Made by a program: the position numbers and the translations under genes. Positions 14,584 through 23,623 of a stretch of DNA of 32,364 nt are shown here, in pieces. Below the pieces are notes generated by a model. The model did no database searches and had not been told where the DNA came from. It saw nothing but the letters and a program-made list of their open reading frames with translations. The stretch is taken from positions 1-32,364 of the forward strand of contig QQNE01000046.1 of NCBI GenBank assembly GCA_003402735.1, given 5' to 3'. Source of the DNA: Verrucomicrobiota bacterium. GTDB taxonomy: Bacteria > Verrucomicrobiota > Verrucomicrobiia > Verrucomicrobiales > DEV007. Numbering within the stretch: position 1 is the first letter of the stretch; the number at the start of each line of letters is the position of its first letter.

Positions 14584-15438
14584 ATGCCCTTTCAATTTAC
14601 CGGATTCGCCGATGAGGCGGAAAAGAGCCTCGAAGGACAGATTGCCACGCTCAAAGAGACTGGCTGGTCTGCCATTGAACTGCGCCTGATCGGCGGCAAA
14701 AACGTCTGTGACCTGACCGATGAAGAATGGGGGCAGGTGCGGGACCGGTTGGCCGCGGAGAGCATTCGAATCGTGGGGTTTGGCGGCCAAATCGCGAATT
14801 GGGCCCGTCCCATCACCCACGATTTCGCGGTGGATGTGGCCGAGTTGAGGCGGGTCGCTCCCCGGATGCGCGAGGTCGGTGCGAAGTTTTTGCGCATCAT
14901 GTCCTATCCGAACAACAAGGAAAATCCATTGCCCCGGGCGGAGTGGAAAGCGGAGGCGGTGCGCCGGATTCGTGAACTGGCCCGGATCGCCGAGGGCGAG
15001 GGGGTCATTCTCGGGCACGAGAACTGCAACGGTTACGGGGCGGATCCGCAAGGGTTTCTGGAACTGGCGGAAGCGGTGGCCAGTCCGGCGTTTCGGCTGA
15101 TCTTTGACACCGGAAACAACAGTCTGCACGATCAATCACTGGAATCGACCTGGGCCTATTACGCCGCTTGCCGCGAACACATCGCCCACGTTCATGTCAA
15201 GTGCGCCAAGCCGGGTCCGGACGGAATCTATGTAACCTGTCACGTGGATGAAGATCCGACCCAGCGCCGCATTTTTGCGGACTTGGAGCGCACCGGCTAC
15301 GACGGATGGCTTTCAATCGAGCCGCACATCAAGGCGGCCATTCATGCCGGACAGGATGTGGACGATACCGGCGAGGCGCGGGTCGTTTGGGTGGAGTTTG
15401 CGCATCGGTTAGAAAAGCTGATCGAGTCCCTTTCTTGA
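14584..15438 (+). CDS. Sugar phosphate isomerase/epimerase (AP2Ec/xylose isomerase-like TIM barrel)
   Basis: A 284-residue cytosolic TIM-barrel enzyme with metal-dependent sugar isomerase or epimerase features: an N-terminal strand with FTGFADEAEKSLEGQI, the glutamate-containing HENCNG motif near 145-150, the Asp-containing FDTGNN near 178, the His-rich HIAHVHVKC near 200, and the closing Glu in SIEPH near 255. These are the four strands that supply metal ligands in the family. The substrate cannot be determined. PVC genomes encode many such enzymes, often with Gfo/Idh/MocA oxidoreductases, one of which is in this window. The gene stands between a membrane protein and a helicase with separate gaps. 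Confidence 0.85.
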   Translation: MPFQFTGFADEAEKSLEGQIATLKETGWSAIELRLIGGKNVCDLTDEEWGQVRDRLAAESIRIVGFGGQIANWARPITHDFAVDVAELRRVAPRMREVGAKFLRIMSYPNNKENPLPRAEWKAEAVRRIRELARIAEGEGVILGHENCNGYGADPQGFLELAEAVASPAFRLIFDTGNNSLHDQSLESTWAYYAACREHIAHVHVKCAKPGPDGIYVTCHVDEDPTQRRIFADLERTGYDGWLSIEPHIKAAIHAGQDVDDTGEARVVWVEFAHRLEKLIESLS

Positions 15439-15502
15439 AGTGCTTGACATCGTGATGCGGTTTGTGGATGTGTCAGGGTGGTGCGGTGCGCCGTCCTGAC
15501 TC

Positions 15503-18500
15503 ATGCTCGGTTCTTCGATTGTCTCTGAACGCGTCCGGCGGTCTTTGTCCGGGATGTTGTGGCGCTCCTATTTTGACGAGGGGGCTCTCCAAAGGGGAAA
15601 GGCCTATGCGGTTCGGGAACGGGTCTCCCAACTGGCAATCCGGGAAGCGGTCGAAGGCTGGGTGATTGAGGGGAGGGTGCGCGGCAGCCGATCCACTCCG
15701 TATCTGAGTCGGGTTGAGGTGCCCTGTTCGGGAGACGATGGGAATTTTGGGGCGGTTTGCACCTGTCCGTTGGGGGGCGATTGCAAGCACGCGGTGGCCC
15801 TCATCGAAACCTTTTTGGTGGAGGAGAAGGGAGGGGTGACTCCGGTCCGGACGAATCGGGAAGCGCCGGTGGAGTCCTCGCTTCCGACAAATCTTCGTCA
15901 TTGGATCGATGTTTCCCTGCGGGGCGCCTCGGGGAACCGGGCGGCGGAGCTTCCGAAGGAGATGGCCCGGCTGGTCCGTTATTCCTTCCATCTTGGCGAG
16001 AGCGGGAGGCGAGGCGGCGTGGCGCGCCTGACTCTGCTGGCTTTCGCTACGGGCGGGAAGGGGCGACAGCATGGAGCGGCCGCGCTGCTTCGGGGACTGC
16101 GTCAGGGCGAATATCCCGCCTACCTCGGGGAGGAAGATGTCCGGTTGGTCAAGGAGATGGAGCTTCTCTCGAACACCATGTTGGAGGGAACGTTCGGGGC
16201 TTCTGGGATGGTGCCCAAGGGAAGGTTTTGGTCGATCTTGATCAGCGACGTCCTGGCGACCAAACGCGCGATTTGGGATGGGGAGGCGGAGGCGTTGCTC
16301 GGTTCGGGACCCGAGCGTGAGTTGGAGCCCTGTTGGGTCGCTGATCCCAGGGGGCGCGATGGCGATTTGTTGTCGGGAATCCGGTTTGCGGATTCTGGAA
16401 AGCCGGCGGTGATCGTGGGGACCAAGCCGGAGCTTTATATCGATCCGAATTCCCGAACGGTGGGGCTCGCGGTCTGGAAGGAATCGGTGGATCCGTTGCG
16501 GTGGCTTGAGGCACCTCCGGTGGCGGCGGGGCAGCTTGGAAGAGTTTGTGAGCGGATGGCGGTGGTCGGGTGGTCTCCGGCGCTGCGACCGAGCGAGCTT
16601 GAGATTCGCGATTTGTCCGCCCATGAGGCCGCTCTAGTTCCGCGGTTGGTGCTGACCCGGATGCCGGTGAAGGCGGCGGGCCCTGATTCTTCCTCAGGCA
16701 TTTGGATGACGGCTCGGGAGGCGCGCCAAGTTCCGGTGGCACTGTTTCAGGTTCGTTATGGCTCCATTCTGGTGGAGAATCCGTTGGCTGATCGCGGCCA
16801 ATTCGTGACCAGTGTGACCTCGGAGGCCATCCTGAGGGCGAAGCGGGATTTCAGCCGGGAGGAACGATTTGTCGGTCTGCTCTCCGCGCTTGGGTTGGCG
16901 GGCTTGGAGGAGGTTTTTGAGCTTGGCGCGGGGCAGCGCAGCGGCAAGCAAAACGTGTTCACCTTGCCGGGGGAACGGCGGGGTTCTGGCCAAGGGGCGG
17001 ATGAGTGGTATGCCTTTTTGGGGTTGCTGCCAAAGGTCCAGGAAATGGATTGGGAGATCGAGATCCGGTCCGACTTTGGCATGAAACTCACGTATGCCGA
17101 GGAGTGGTGGACGGAGTTGGAAGAGGAGGGGGGGCTGGACTGGTTCCGTTTCGATGCCGGAGTGCAGGTGGATGGAAAGCGGGTGAGTCTGGTGGGGGCG
17201 CTGCGGGAGATTGCGACGCGGTTCGACATGGTGAAGGACCTGCCGAAGCTGCTTGAATCGAAGGAGGAAGACGTGGTCCCGGTCAAGTTCCCGGAGTTGG
17301 ACATGGTGCTGGCGTTTCCTGCGGTTCGGTTGGGCCAGCTTTTGCGTTCATTGCTGCAACTCTTCGAGGCGACCGAGCCCCGGGGGACGATGCTGCATCG
17401 ACTTGGGGCCGCGCGGTTGGCGGGGATGTTGCCTGGGTTGGAGGGGGAGACGGCGAAGGCGCTGCGCGGCTTGGGGGACCGCTTGGCCGATTTCAAGGGG
17501 GTGACCCGGGTCAAGACGCCCCGCACGTTGCAAGCGACGCTGAGGGCCTACCAGACGGAAGGCTTGAGTTGGTTGCAGTTTTTGCGGTCGCATGGGCTGG
17601 GTGGAATTTTGGCCGATGACATGGGCCTGGGCAAAACCGTGCAGACCTTGGCTCATGTGCTGGTGGAGAAGGGGGCGAAGCGCCTGGATCGGCCCTGTCT
17701 GATCGTGGCGCCCACCAGCGTGGTGGGCAATTGGGCGGCGGAAGCGGGCCGGTTTGCCCCATCGTTGCGGGTTTTGGTGTTGCAGGGCGCGGAGCGGCAG
17801 AGCGCTTTTGAGCGCATTCCCGATCATGACTTGGTCATCACCAGTTATGCTCTTCTTCCCCGCGATGGGGAGTCGATTCAAGCCCACGAGTATCATTACG
17901 TGATTCTCGACGAGGCGCAGTATATTAAGAACCCGGCCTCCAAAATGGCTCAGATGGCGTGCTCGTTGCGGACGCGGCATCGGCTCTGTCTGACCGGGAC
18001 CCCCATGGAGAATCATCTCGGGGAGCTCTGGAGTCTCTTCCACTTCCTGATGCCGGGTTTCCTCGGAGATCAGGAATCGTTCCGTCGGAACTGGCGCAAA
18101 CCGATTGAGGCCGGGGAGGACTCGAAACGGAGGGAGATCCTGGCCAAGCGGGTGGCTCCGCTGATGCTGCGGCGCACCCGTGGGGAGGTTCTGCAGGAAT
18201 TGCCGCCTCGGACGGACATCGTGCGCAGCGTGGCGTTGAGCCGGGCCCAAGCCGAACTTTACGAAGTGGTCCGGGCTGCGATGGACAAGCGGGTGCGGGA
18301 GGCCATCAAGGCCAAGGGATTGGCTCAGTCCCAGATTGTGGTGCTCGATGCCCTTCTGAAACTGCGGCAGATCTGCTGCGATCCGCGCCTGCTCAAGTTG
18401 ACGGCCGCGCGCAAGGTCAAGGAATCGGCCAAACTGGAATCTTTCCGGGAACTGGTCACCGGTTTGGTCGAGGAAGGGCGCCGGATCTTGGTGTTCTCCC

Positions 18501-18949
18501 AGTTCACTTCGATGCTCGCGCTCTTGGAGAAGTGTCTCGACAAGGAAAAAATCGCCAGTCTCAAGCTGACCGGCGACACCCCTGGAAATGAGCGGGCGAA
18601 ATTGGTGAACGCCTTCCAAGCGGGGCAGGCTCCGGTCTTTTTCATCAGCTTGAAGGCCGGTGGTTCCGGGCTGAATCTCACCACCGCGGATACGGTGATT
18701 CATTATGATCCCTGGTGGAACCCGGCAGTGGAGGAGCAGGCGACCGGCCGGGCGCACCGGATGGGGCAGGCGAATCCCGTGTTTGTTTACCGCCTCATCA
18801 CCGAAGGCACCATCGAAGAACGCATTCTCGATCTCCAGAAACGCAAGGCGGCCATCGCCACCGCCATTCTGGAGGGGCATTCGGGTGAACCGGGGCGCGG
18901 TTTGGCGATCGAACGCAGCGATTTGGAAATGCTTCTGGCTCCGATTTGA
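15503..18949 (+). CDS. SWIM zinc finger-SNF2 family helicase
   Basis: A 1148-residue DNA translocase. An N-terminal SWIM zinc finger has CxCx5CxH at Cys86, Cys88, Cys94 and His96, followed by a poorly conserved 550-residue region and then the SNF2 motor: LRAYQTEGLSWLQFL, Walker A (DDMGLGKT) near 705-711, the DEAQ box near 801, LTGTPMENHLGELWSLF near 832, then the second RecA lobe with VFSQFTSML, GGSGLNLTTAD and QATGRAHRMGQ near 1078. This is the bacterial RapA/HepA-related group; SWIM-SNF2 proteins in bacteria are thought to act on DNA or transcription complexes, but their function is not settled. ATG at 15503 is preceded by CTGACTC, and TTGACA lies at 15444-15449. Confidence 0.93.
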   Translation: MLGSSIVSERVRRSLSGMLWRSYFDEGALQRGKAYAVRERVSQLAIREAVEGWVIEGRVRGSRSTPYLSRVEVPCSGDDGNFGAVCTCPLGGDCKHAVALIETFLVEEKGGVTPVRTNREAPVESSLPTNLRHWIDVSLRGASGNRAAELPKEMARLVRYSFHLGESGRRGGVARLTLLAFATGGKGRQHGAAALLRGLRQGEYPAYLGEEDVRLVKEMELLSNTMLEGTFGASGMVPKGRFWSILISDVLATKRAIWDGEAEALLGSGPERELEPCWVADPRGRDGDLLSGIRFADSGKPAVIVGTKPELYIDPNSRTVGLAVWKESVDPLRWLEAPPVAAGQLGRVCERMAVVGWSPALRPSELEIRDLSAHEAALVPRLVLTRMPVKAAGPDSSSGIWMTAREARQVPVALFQVRYGSILVENPLADRGQFVTSVTSEAILRAKRDFSREERFVGLLSALGLAGLEEVFELGAGQRSGKQNVFTLPGERRGSGQGADEWYAFLGLLPKVQEMDWEIEIRSDFGMKLTYAEEWWTELEEEGGLDWFRFDAGVQVDGKRVSLVGALREIATRFDMVKDLPKLLESKEEDVVPVKFPELDMVLAFPAVRLGQLLRSLLQLFEATEPRGTMLHRLGAARLAGMLPGLEGETAKALRGLGDRLADFKGVTRVKTPRTLQATLRAYQTEGLSWLQFLRSHGLGGILADDMGLGKTVQTLAHVLVEKGAKRLDRPCLIVAPTSVVGNWAAEAGRFAPSLRVLVLQGAERQSAFERIPDHDLVITSYALLPRDGESIQAHEYHYVILDEAQYIKNPASKMAQMACSLRTRHRLCLTGTPMENHLGELWSLFHFLMPGFLGDQESFRRNWRKPIEAGEDSKRREILAKRVAPLMLRRTRGEVLQELPPRTDIVRSVALSRAQAELYEVVRAAMDKRVREAIKAKGLAQSQIVVLDALLKLRQICCDPRLLKLTAARKVKESAKLESFRELVTGLVEEGRRILVFSQFTSMLALLEKCLDKEKIASLKLTGDTPGNERAKLVNAFQAGQAPVFFISLKAGGSGLNLTTADTVIHYDPWWNPAVEEQATGRAHRMGQANPVFVYRLITEGTIEERILDLQKRKAAIATAILEGHSGEPGRGLAIERSDLEMLLAPI

Positions 18950-19021
18950 TCTTCACGAAAACTGGGCGCGGGATGAAAGTTCGTCGCCTCGTTTCCGTGT
19001 GATTGGGGCGTATCCTCTCCG

Positions 19022-21325
19022 ATGAGATTGTTTCCAGCAGCCTGTCTCTTCTTCTGTTCGCTCTCCGTTGCGTTCGGCGGTTCTGCGGTCGGTTTCAACC
19101 GGGACGTGCGGCCGATCTTGGCGGAGAATTGTTTCGCCTGTCACGGGTTCGACAAAAAGGGCCGGAAAGCCGATCTCCGGTTGGATACCCGTGAGGGGGC
19201 CTTGGCCGTTCTCTCTCCGCACAACCTCGAGGAGAGCGCCTTGCTCGACCACATCTTTGCGGAGGATGAGGAGGAATTGATGCCGCCGCGGAAGAGCGGC
19301 AAACAGCTCTCAGCGGCGCAGAAGGAAACGATTCGCAGATGGATTGCGGAGGGAGCCGTTTATGAAAAGCATTGGGCTTTTGAACCTCCCACCGCAGCTT
19401 CTCGTGAGGGCAGGGGGGACGCGAGCGCGATCGACGATTTCATTCGTTCCAAGCTCAAGGCCGAGGGGATCGAGCCATCGCCCGAGGCGGACCCGGAAAC
19501 CCTGATCCGGCGGGTATCATTGGATCTCACCGGTCTGCCGCCCGCGCCGCAAGAGATCGATGCCTTTTTGGTCGCCCGGAAGGAGGATCCCGAAAAAGCA
19601 TATGGGGACCTGGTGGACCGGTTGTTGCGCAGTCCTCACTACGGGGAGAGATGGGCCCGGTGGTGGTTGGACCAGGCGCGTTACGCGGACAGCAACGGTT
19701 ATTCAATCGATGCGCCCCGCCAGATCTGGAAATTTCGGGATTGGGTGATCGGCGCGTTCAACGCGGGAATGCCTTTTGACCGGTTCACCGTTGAGCAACT
19801 GGCGGGAGATCTGTTGCCGGGGGCCACGGAAAGTCAGCGGATCGCCACCGGCTTTCACCGGAACACGCAGATCAATCAAGAGGGGGGGATCGATAAGGAA
19901 CAGTTCCGGATGGATAGCGTGTTTGACCGGGTGGCGACGACGGGGACCGTCTGGCTCGGGCTGTCCATTGGCTGTGCGCAGTGCCATGATCACAAGTTCG
20001 ATCCGATTGAGCAGCGCGAGTATTACCGGATGTTCGCCTTTCTCAACAGCCAGGAGGAACCGGTTCTGAAGGTGTCCAGCGCGGGAGTGGATTTCAGCGG
20101 TTTGACGGTGGAATTCAAGGGGGTGGAGCGGCAGATCGCCGCCTTCATGGCGGAGCACGCGGCCGAGTTGGCTTCGTGGGAGGCCGGGCTGACTCCGTCG
20201 GTTGGCAAGCAGTTGTCCTCGGCGGTCACCGCGATTCTCAAGGTTCCCAAGGAGCGACGCTCGTTTGACCAGAGCCGGGCTCTCTTTGCCGCCGGGATCG
20301 GGATTGTGGGCCCCTTTCGGGTGCTCAATGACCGTTACACCGAGTTGGATGCGATCCTGAACGGGGGAGTGACCACTCTGGTGCTGGCGGAATCGTCCGT
20401 GCCGCGCAAGACGCACGTTCTCATCAAGGGAGATTTTACCCGGCCGGCGGAGGAGGTGAACCCGGGAACTCCGGCAGTGCTGCACCCGATGATGAAGGTT
20501 GAGGGGCGGCGCCCGAACCGGCTGGATCTGGCGAACTGGATCATGAGTCCGGAAAATCCGCTGACGGCGCGCGTCATCGTGAACCGGGTGTGGCAGCAAT
20601 ATTTCGGGCGCGGGTTGGTGGAAACCGAGAACGATTTTGGGATGCAGGGAACCGCTCCTTCGCATCCCGAACTGTTGGATTGGCTGGCGGTGAGGTTTCG
20701 GGAGGGCGGATGGGATCTCAAGGAGTTGCACCGGAGGATCGTGACCTCGAAAACCTACAGACAGAGTTCGGTGCAACGGCCGGAATTGAGGGAGCGGGAT
20801 CCGGGCAACTATCTGTTGGCAAGGCAGCAGCGTTTGCGTCTTGACGCGGAGATTGTCCGGGACGTGGCGTTGGTGGCAAGCGGCTTGTTCTCCCCGAAGC
20901 TCGGAGGCCCGCCGGTCTACCCGCCGATTCCTGATGGGGTCATGGGCCAAGGCCAAGTCAAGCGGACTTGGCCGGTGAGCAAGGGGGAGGATCGCTACCG
21001 CCGCGGCCTCTACACGTTTGTCTATCGGGCCTCGCCTCCGCCCTCGTTGACGGTCTTCGATGCCCCCGAAGGATACAGCACCTGCACCCGCCGGATTCGC
21101 AGCAACACTCCGTTGCAGGCCCTCACGCTCTTGAACGACGCCGCCTTTTTCGAGTGCGCCACTGCCCTGGGCGGTCTGATCCAGCGGGAAGGTTTGGAGG
21201 AGGCTTTCCACCGTTGCACCTCTAGGAAACCGGGCGGGCCTGAGTTGGCGGTCCTCGCCGGGCTCGCACTGGAGGACGCCGCGCGGGTGCTTCTCAATCT
21301 CGATGAAACGGTGACACGCGAATGA
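19022..21325 (+). CDS. PSD1/DUF1549/DUF1553 protein with planctomycete-type cytochrome motif
   Basis: A 767-residue exported protein. A signal peptide covers residues 1-20. The planctomycete cytochrome C domain follows, with one haem-binding CFACH at 37-41 and RPILAENC before it. The DUF1549 domain (about 135-345) includes LTGLPPAP, YADSNGY and CAQCHDHKFDP, a second CxxCH; DUF1553 (about 500-740) includes RVWQQYFGRGLV, LDWLAVRFREGGWDLK and the typical NTPLQALTLLND near the end. It lacks the LamG insert seen in longer relatives. Such genes are very common in planctomycetes and verrucomicrobia and nearly always precede a DUF1501 gene, as here by an ATGA overlap; the pair is often linked to polysaccharide degradation, but its biochemical role is unknown. 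Confidence 0.92.
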   Translation: MRLFPAACLFFCSLSVAFGGSAVGFNRDVRPILAENCFACHGFDKKGRKADLRLDTREGALAVLSPHNLEESALLDHIFAEDEEELMPPRKSGKQLSAAQKETIRRWIAEGAVYEKHWAFEPPTAASREGRGDASAIDDFIRSKLKAEGIEPSPEADPETLIRRVSLDLTGLPPAPQEIDAFLVARKEDPEKAYGDLVDRLLRSPHYGERWARWWLDQARYADSNGYSIDAPRQIWKFRDWVIGAFNAGMPFDRFTVEQLAGDLLPGATESQRIATGFHRNTQINQEGGIDKEQFRMDSVFDRVATTGTVWLGLSIGCAQCHDHKFDPIEQREYYRMFAFLNSQEEPVLKVSSAGVDFSGLTVEFKGVERQIAAFMAEHAAELASWEAGLTPSVGKQLSSAVTAILKVPKERRSFDQSRALFAAGIGIVGPFRVLNDRYTELDAILNGGVTTLVLAESSVPRKTHVLIKGDFTRPAEEVNPGTPAVLHPMMKVEGRRPNRLDLANWIMSPENPLTARVIVNRVWQQYFGRGLVETENDFGMQGTAPSHPELLDWLAVRFREGGWDLKELHRRIVTSKTYRQSSVQRPELRERDPGNYLLARQQRLRLDAEIVRDVALVASGLFSPKLGGPPVYPPIPDGVMGQGQVKRTWPVSKGEDRYRRGLYTFVYRASPPPSLTVFDAPEGYSTCTRRIRSNTPLQALTLLNDAAFFECATALGGLIQREGLEEAFHRCTSRKPGGPELAVLAGLALEDAARVLLNLDETVTRE

Positions 21326-22739
21326 AGCCGCACCCTTTTTCCGCCCAAACTCTGCGCGATCGGACTCGGCGTCATTTTTTCAGTCGGTGTTCGATCGGGG
21401 TTGGTTCCATGGCACTGACCTCGCTGATGGGCGCGTCGGCTGGCAAGACGCATTTTCCGGCGCGGGCCAAGCACGTGATTTTCCTTTTCATGGCCGGGGG
21501 CCCTTCGCAGTTGGAGACGTTTGCATACCGGCCGAAGCTCACGGAATTGAACGGGAAACCGATCCCGGAAAGCTACGTGAAGGGAAGCGCTTCGCCTTCA
21601 TGGACAGCAGTCACCGGAGTGAGCTGTTGGGACCCATGGTGGGTTTCAAGCAGTATGGCCAGAGCGGGGCTTGGGTCAGCGATTATTTGCCGCACCTGTC
21701 CCGGATTGTCGACGAACTCGCCACTGTCAGAACCTGCAAGACGCAACTTTTCAACCACGCCCCGGCCAAGCTGTTCATGAACACCGGGAGTGGGCTTTTT
21801 GGGCGGCCGAGCATGGGAGCCTGGGTCACTTACGGGTTGGGGAGCGAGTGCGATGATCTGCCCGGATTTGTGGTGCTGCAGAGCGGACCGCGCGGACCGC
21901 GGGGCGGGGCTGTGCTGTGGGGCAGCGGGATGTTGCCGACCACTTATCAGGGAGTTCCATTGCGCAATCAGGGAGACCCCATTGTCAATCTCTCAACGCC
22001 TTCCGGAGTCAGTCCCGAGCGTCAGCGCAAAGTAGTGGACGCCGTCCGGGAATTGAATCTGAAGCGCATGGTGGAGACCGGGGACGACGAGATTTCGACG
22101 CGCATCAATGCCTATGAGATGGCCTACCGGATGCAGACGAGTGCGCCCGAACTGATGGACATCAGTGGAGAGGGGCAGGCCACGCTCGATCTCTACGGGA
22201 TCCAGGACCCCAAGGCACCCAGTTATGCCCGGAATTGTTTGCTGGCCCGGCGACTCGTGGAGCGCGGCGTTCGCTTTGTCCAGCTTTACGACACGAATTG
22301 GGATCATCATGGGGGAGCGACCGAGAACCTCCAGAAGCACATGCCTGAAAAATGCCGGGACATCGATCAGGCCTCGGCGGCCTTGGTGATGGATTTGAAG
22401 CAGCGCGGACTTCTTGAAGATACCGTGGTGATTTGGGGAGGGGAGTTTGGACGGACGCCGATGGGTGAAGTCCGGGAATCGACCGGCAGGAACCATCACA
22501 TTGACGCATTCACCATGTGGTTTGCCGGGGGAGGGTTCCGGGGGGGATTGACTTACGGGGAGACGGACGAGTTCGGGTTTGGCGCGGTGGAAAATCCGGT
22601 GCACGTTCATGACCTGCATGCCACGATTCTGCATCAGCTGGGGCTCGATCACGAGAAGCTCAGTGTGCGGTCGCAAGGTCTCGATTTCCGTCTCACGGGC
22701 GTGGATCCCGCGCGAGTGGTCCGGGATTTGCTTGTGTGA
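21322..22739 (+). pseudogene. DUF1501 protein, interrupted by a one-base frameshift
   Basis: The start overlaps the PSD1 stop as ATGA. Residues 1-87 encode a Tat signal (TRRHFF, then a hydrophobic stretch) and the DUF1501 start (AKHVIFLFMAGGPSQLETFAYRP). At 21582-21585 the frame breaks: the family-typical GKPIPESYVKG is in the first frame, while KRFAFMDSS, LLGPMVGFKQYGQSGAWVSD and everything up to 22739 lie one base back. One missing base in the G-run at 21582-21584 explains it; restored, the protein would be about 472 residues, normal for the family. The rest is well conserved (RLVERGVRFVQLY, WDHHGG, WGGEFGRTP, GRNHHIDAFTMWFAGGGFRGG). It may be a sequencing error, a recent inactivating mutation, or a slip site. 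Confidence 0.88.
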
Positions 22740-22824
22740 GGCGGTGCGGGCCGGGGGTAGGAACCATGCTTTTCGTGCTCGCTCTTTGCGGCGTTGCCGC
22801 TAGTGTGCGACACTGAATTTGGCC

Positions 22825-23613
22825 ATGTTCTCCCCCGCCCAAATCCCGGTATCACTGGAAATGCTCCGCTCCCGCAAACTGTCGTCGGAGTCGGCTTGGA
22901 TTCTGGCCATGGCCAGCAAGTTGGCGGGCGACTCCGCAGAAACAGCGAGCGACCTCCTCTCCAAGTGGGGATTTGAATCCGGTGAGTTTTTCGTGAAGAG
23001 CCGGACTCGCGGTTTCTTGGCGGCCCAGGGGGACTTGGTGCTCCTGGCGTTCTCCCTGGACGATGAACAGGTGCGCGGGCAGGAAGCGCTGGTCGTGGAA
23101 CGCCCCCACGGGGAGGTGAATGCTCTCGCTTACACCGCGTTCGCGGAAGTGGACGGGATCATCCGTTCCGCCCTTGGGATTCTCGGGGCCAAGGACAAGA
23201 ACATCTGGGTCACTGGTCACGGACTGGGAGGTGCCGTGGCGATCATTGCCGCAGCGGAGTTGGATGCGGAGTTCCCCGTCGCAGCCTTGCACACTTACAA
23301 TCCTTCCTGCGCCGGGAAATTTCCCTTCGCAGACTGGTTTGACGCGACGTTTCTGGGGAGGAGTTATCGGTTTGAGGCAGCCGGAGACCGGATTTTTTCC
23401 GTTCCACCGGGTTTCAGACAGGTCCAGCAGTTGGTGCGCCTGGACTTTGGGGAGACGGACGAGGAGAACGCGGACGCACCGGTGGTCCCGCCCAAGCCGC
23501 TTGATCTCTACATCGCAAAGTTGCAGGAGCAGGTGGAAACAGAGAGGCTGAAGAGGCGGGAGCCTCCTTCCGACTCGAGGGCGGCTGAGCGGAAAGAGGC
23601 GGAGCCGGATTGA
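22825..23613 (+). CDS. Lipase class 3-like protein lacking the nucleophile serine
   Basis: A 262-residue protein without a signal peptide. The ATG at 22825 is favoured over a TTG two codons upstream. The central segment matches the Lipase_3 alpha/beta-hydrolase fold: an oxyanion-like strand (RGFLAAQGDLVLLAF), then IWVTGHGLGGAVAIIAAAEL, then YNPSCAGKFPFADWF, and YRFEAAGDRIFSVPPGF, equivalent to the family's strand carrying the catalytic Asp. The family consensus is GHSLGG; here the Ser codon is GGA (Gly133, bases 23221-23223), so classical ester hydrolysis is not expected. The last 50 residues are charged and likely disordered. It could be a non-catalytic binding protein. The gene is convergent with the next, with ten bases between the stops. 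Confidence 0.72.
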   Translation: MFSPAQIPVSLEMLRSRKLSSESAWILAMASKLAGDSAETASDLLSKWGFESGEFFVKSRTRGFLAAQGDLVLLAFSLDDEQVRGQEALVVERPHGEVNALAYTAFAEVDGIIRSALGILGAKDKNIWVTGHGLGGAVAIIAAAELDAEFPVAALHTYNPSCAGKFPFADWFDATFLGRSYRFEAAGDRIFSVPPGFRQVQQLVRLDFGETDEENADAPVVPPKPLDLYIAKLQEQVETERLKRREPPSDSRAAERKEAEPD

Positions 23614-23623
23614 CCCGTTGGGT

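Noticed and set aside
17348-18880. Minus-strand frame of 510 codons
   Set aside because: It is antisense to the SNF2 motor, with His/Pro/Arg/Gln-rich composition typical of a shadow frame.
19703-21211. Minus-strand frame of 502 codons
   Set aside because: It is antisense to the PSD1/DUF1549/DUF1553 gene and has no recognisable domain.
21575-21595. Programmed -1 frameshift in DUF1501 as a firm call
   Set aside because: No X-XXY-YYZ heptamer or downstream stem-loop is visible, and DUF1501 relatives are not known to use recoding; single-base error or mutation is simpler.
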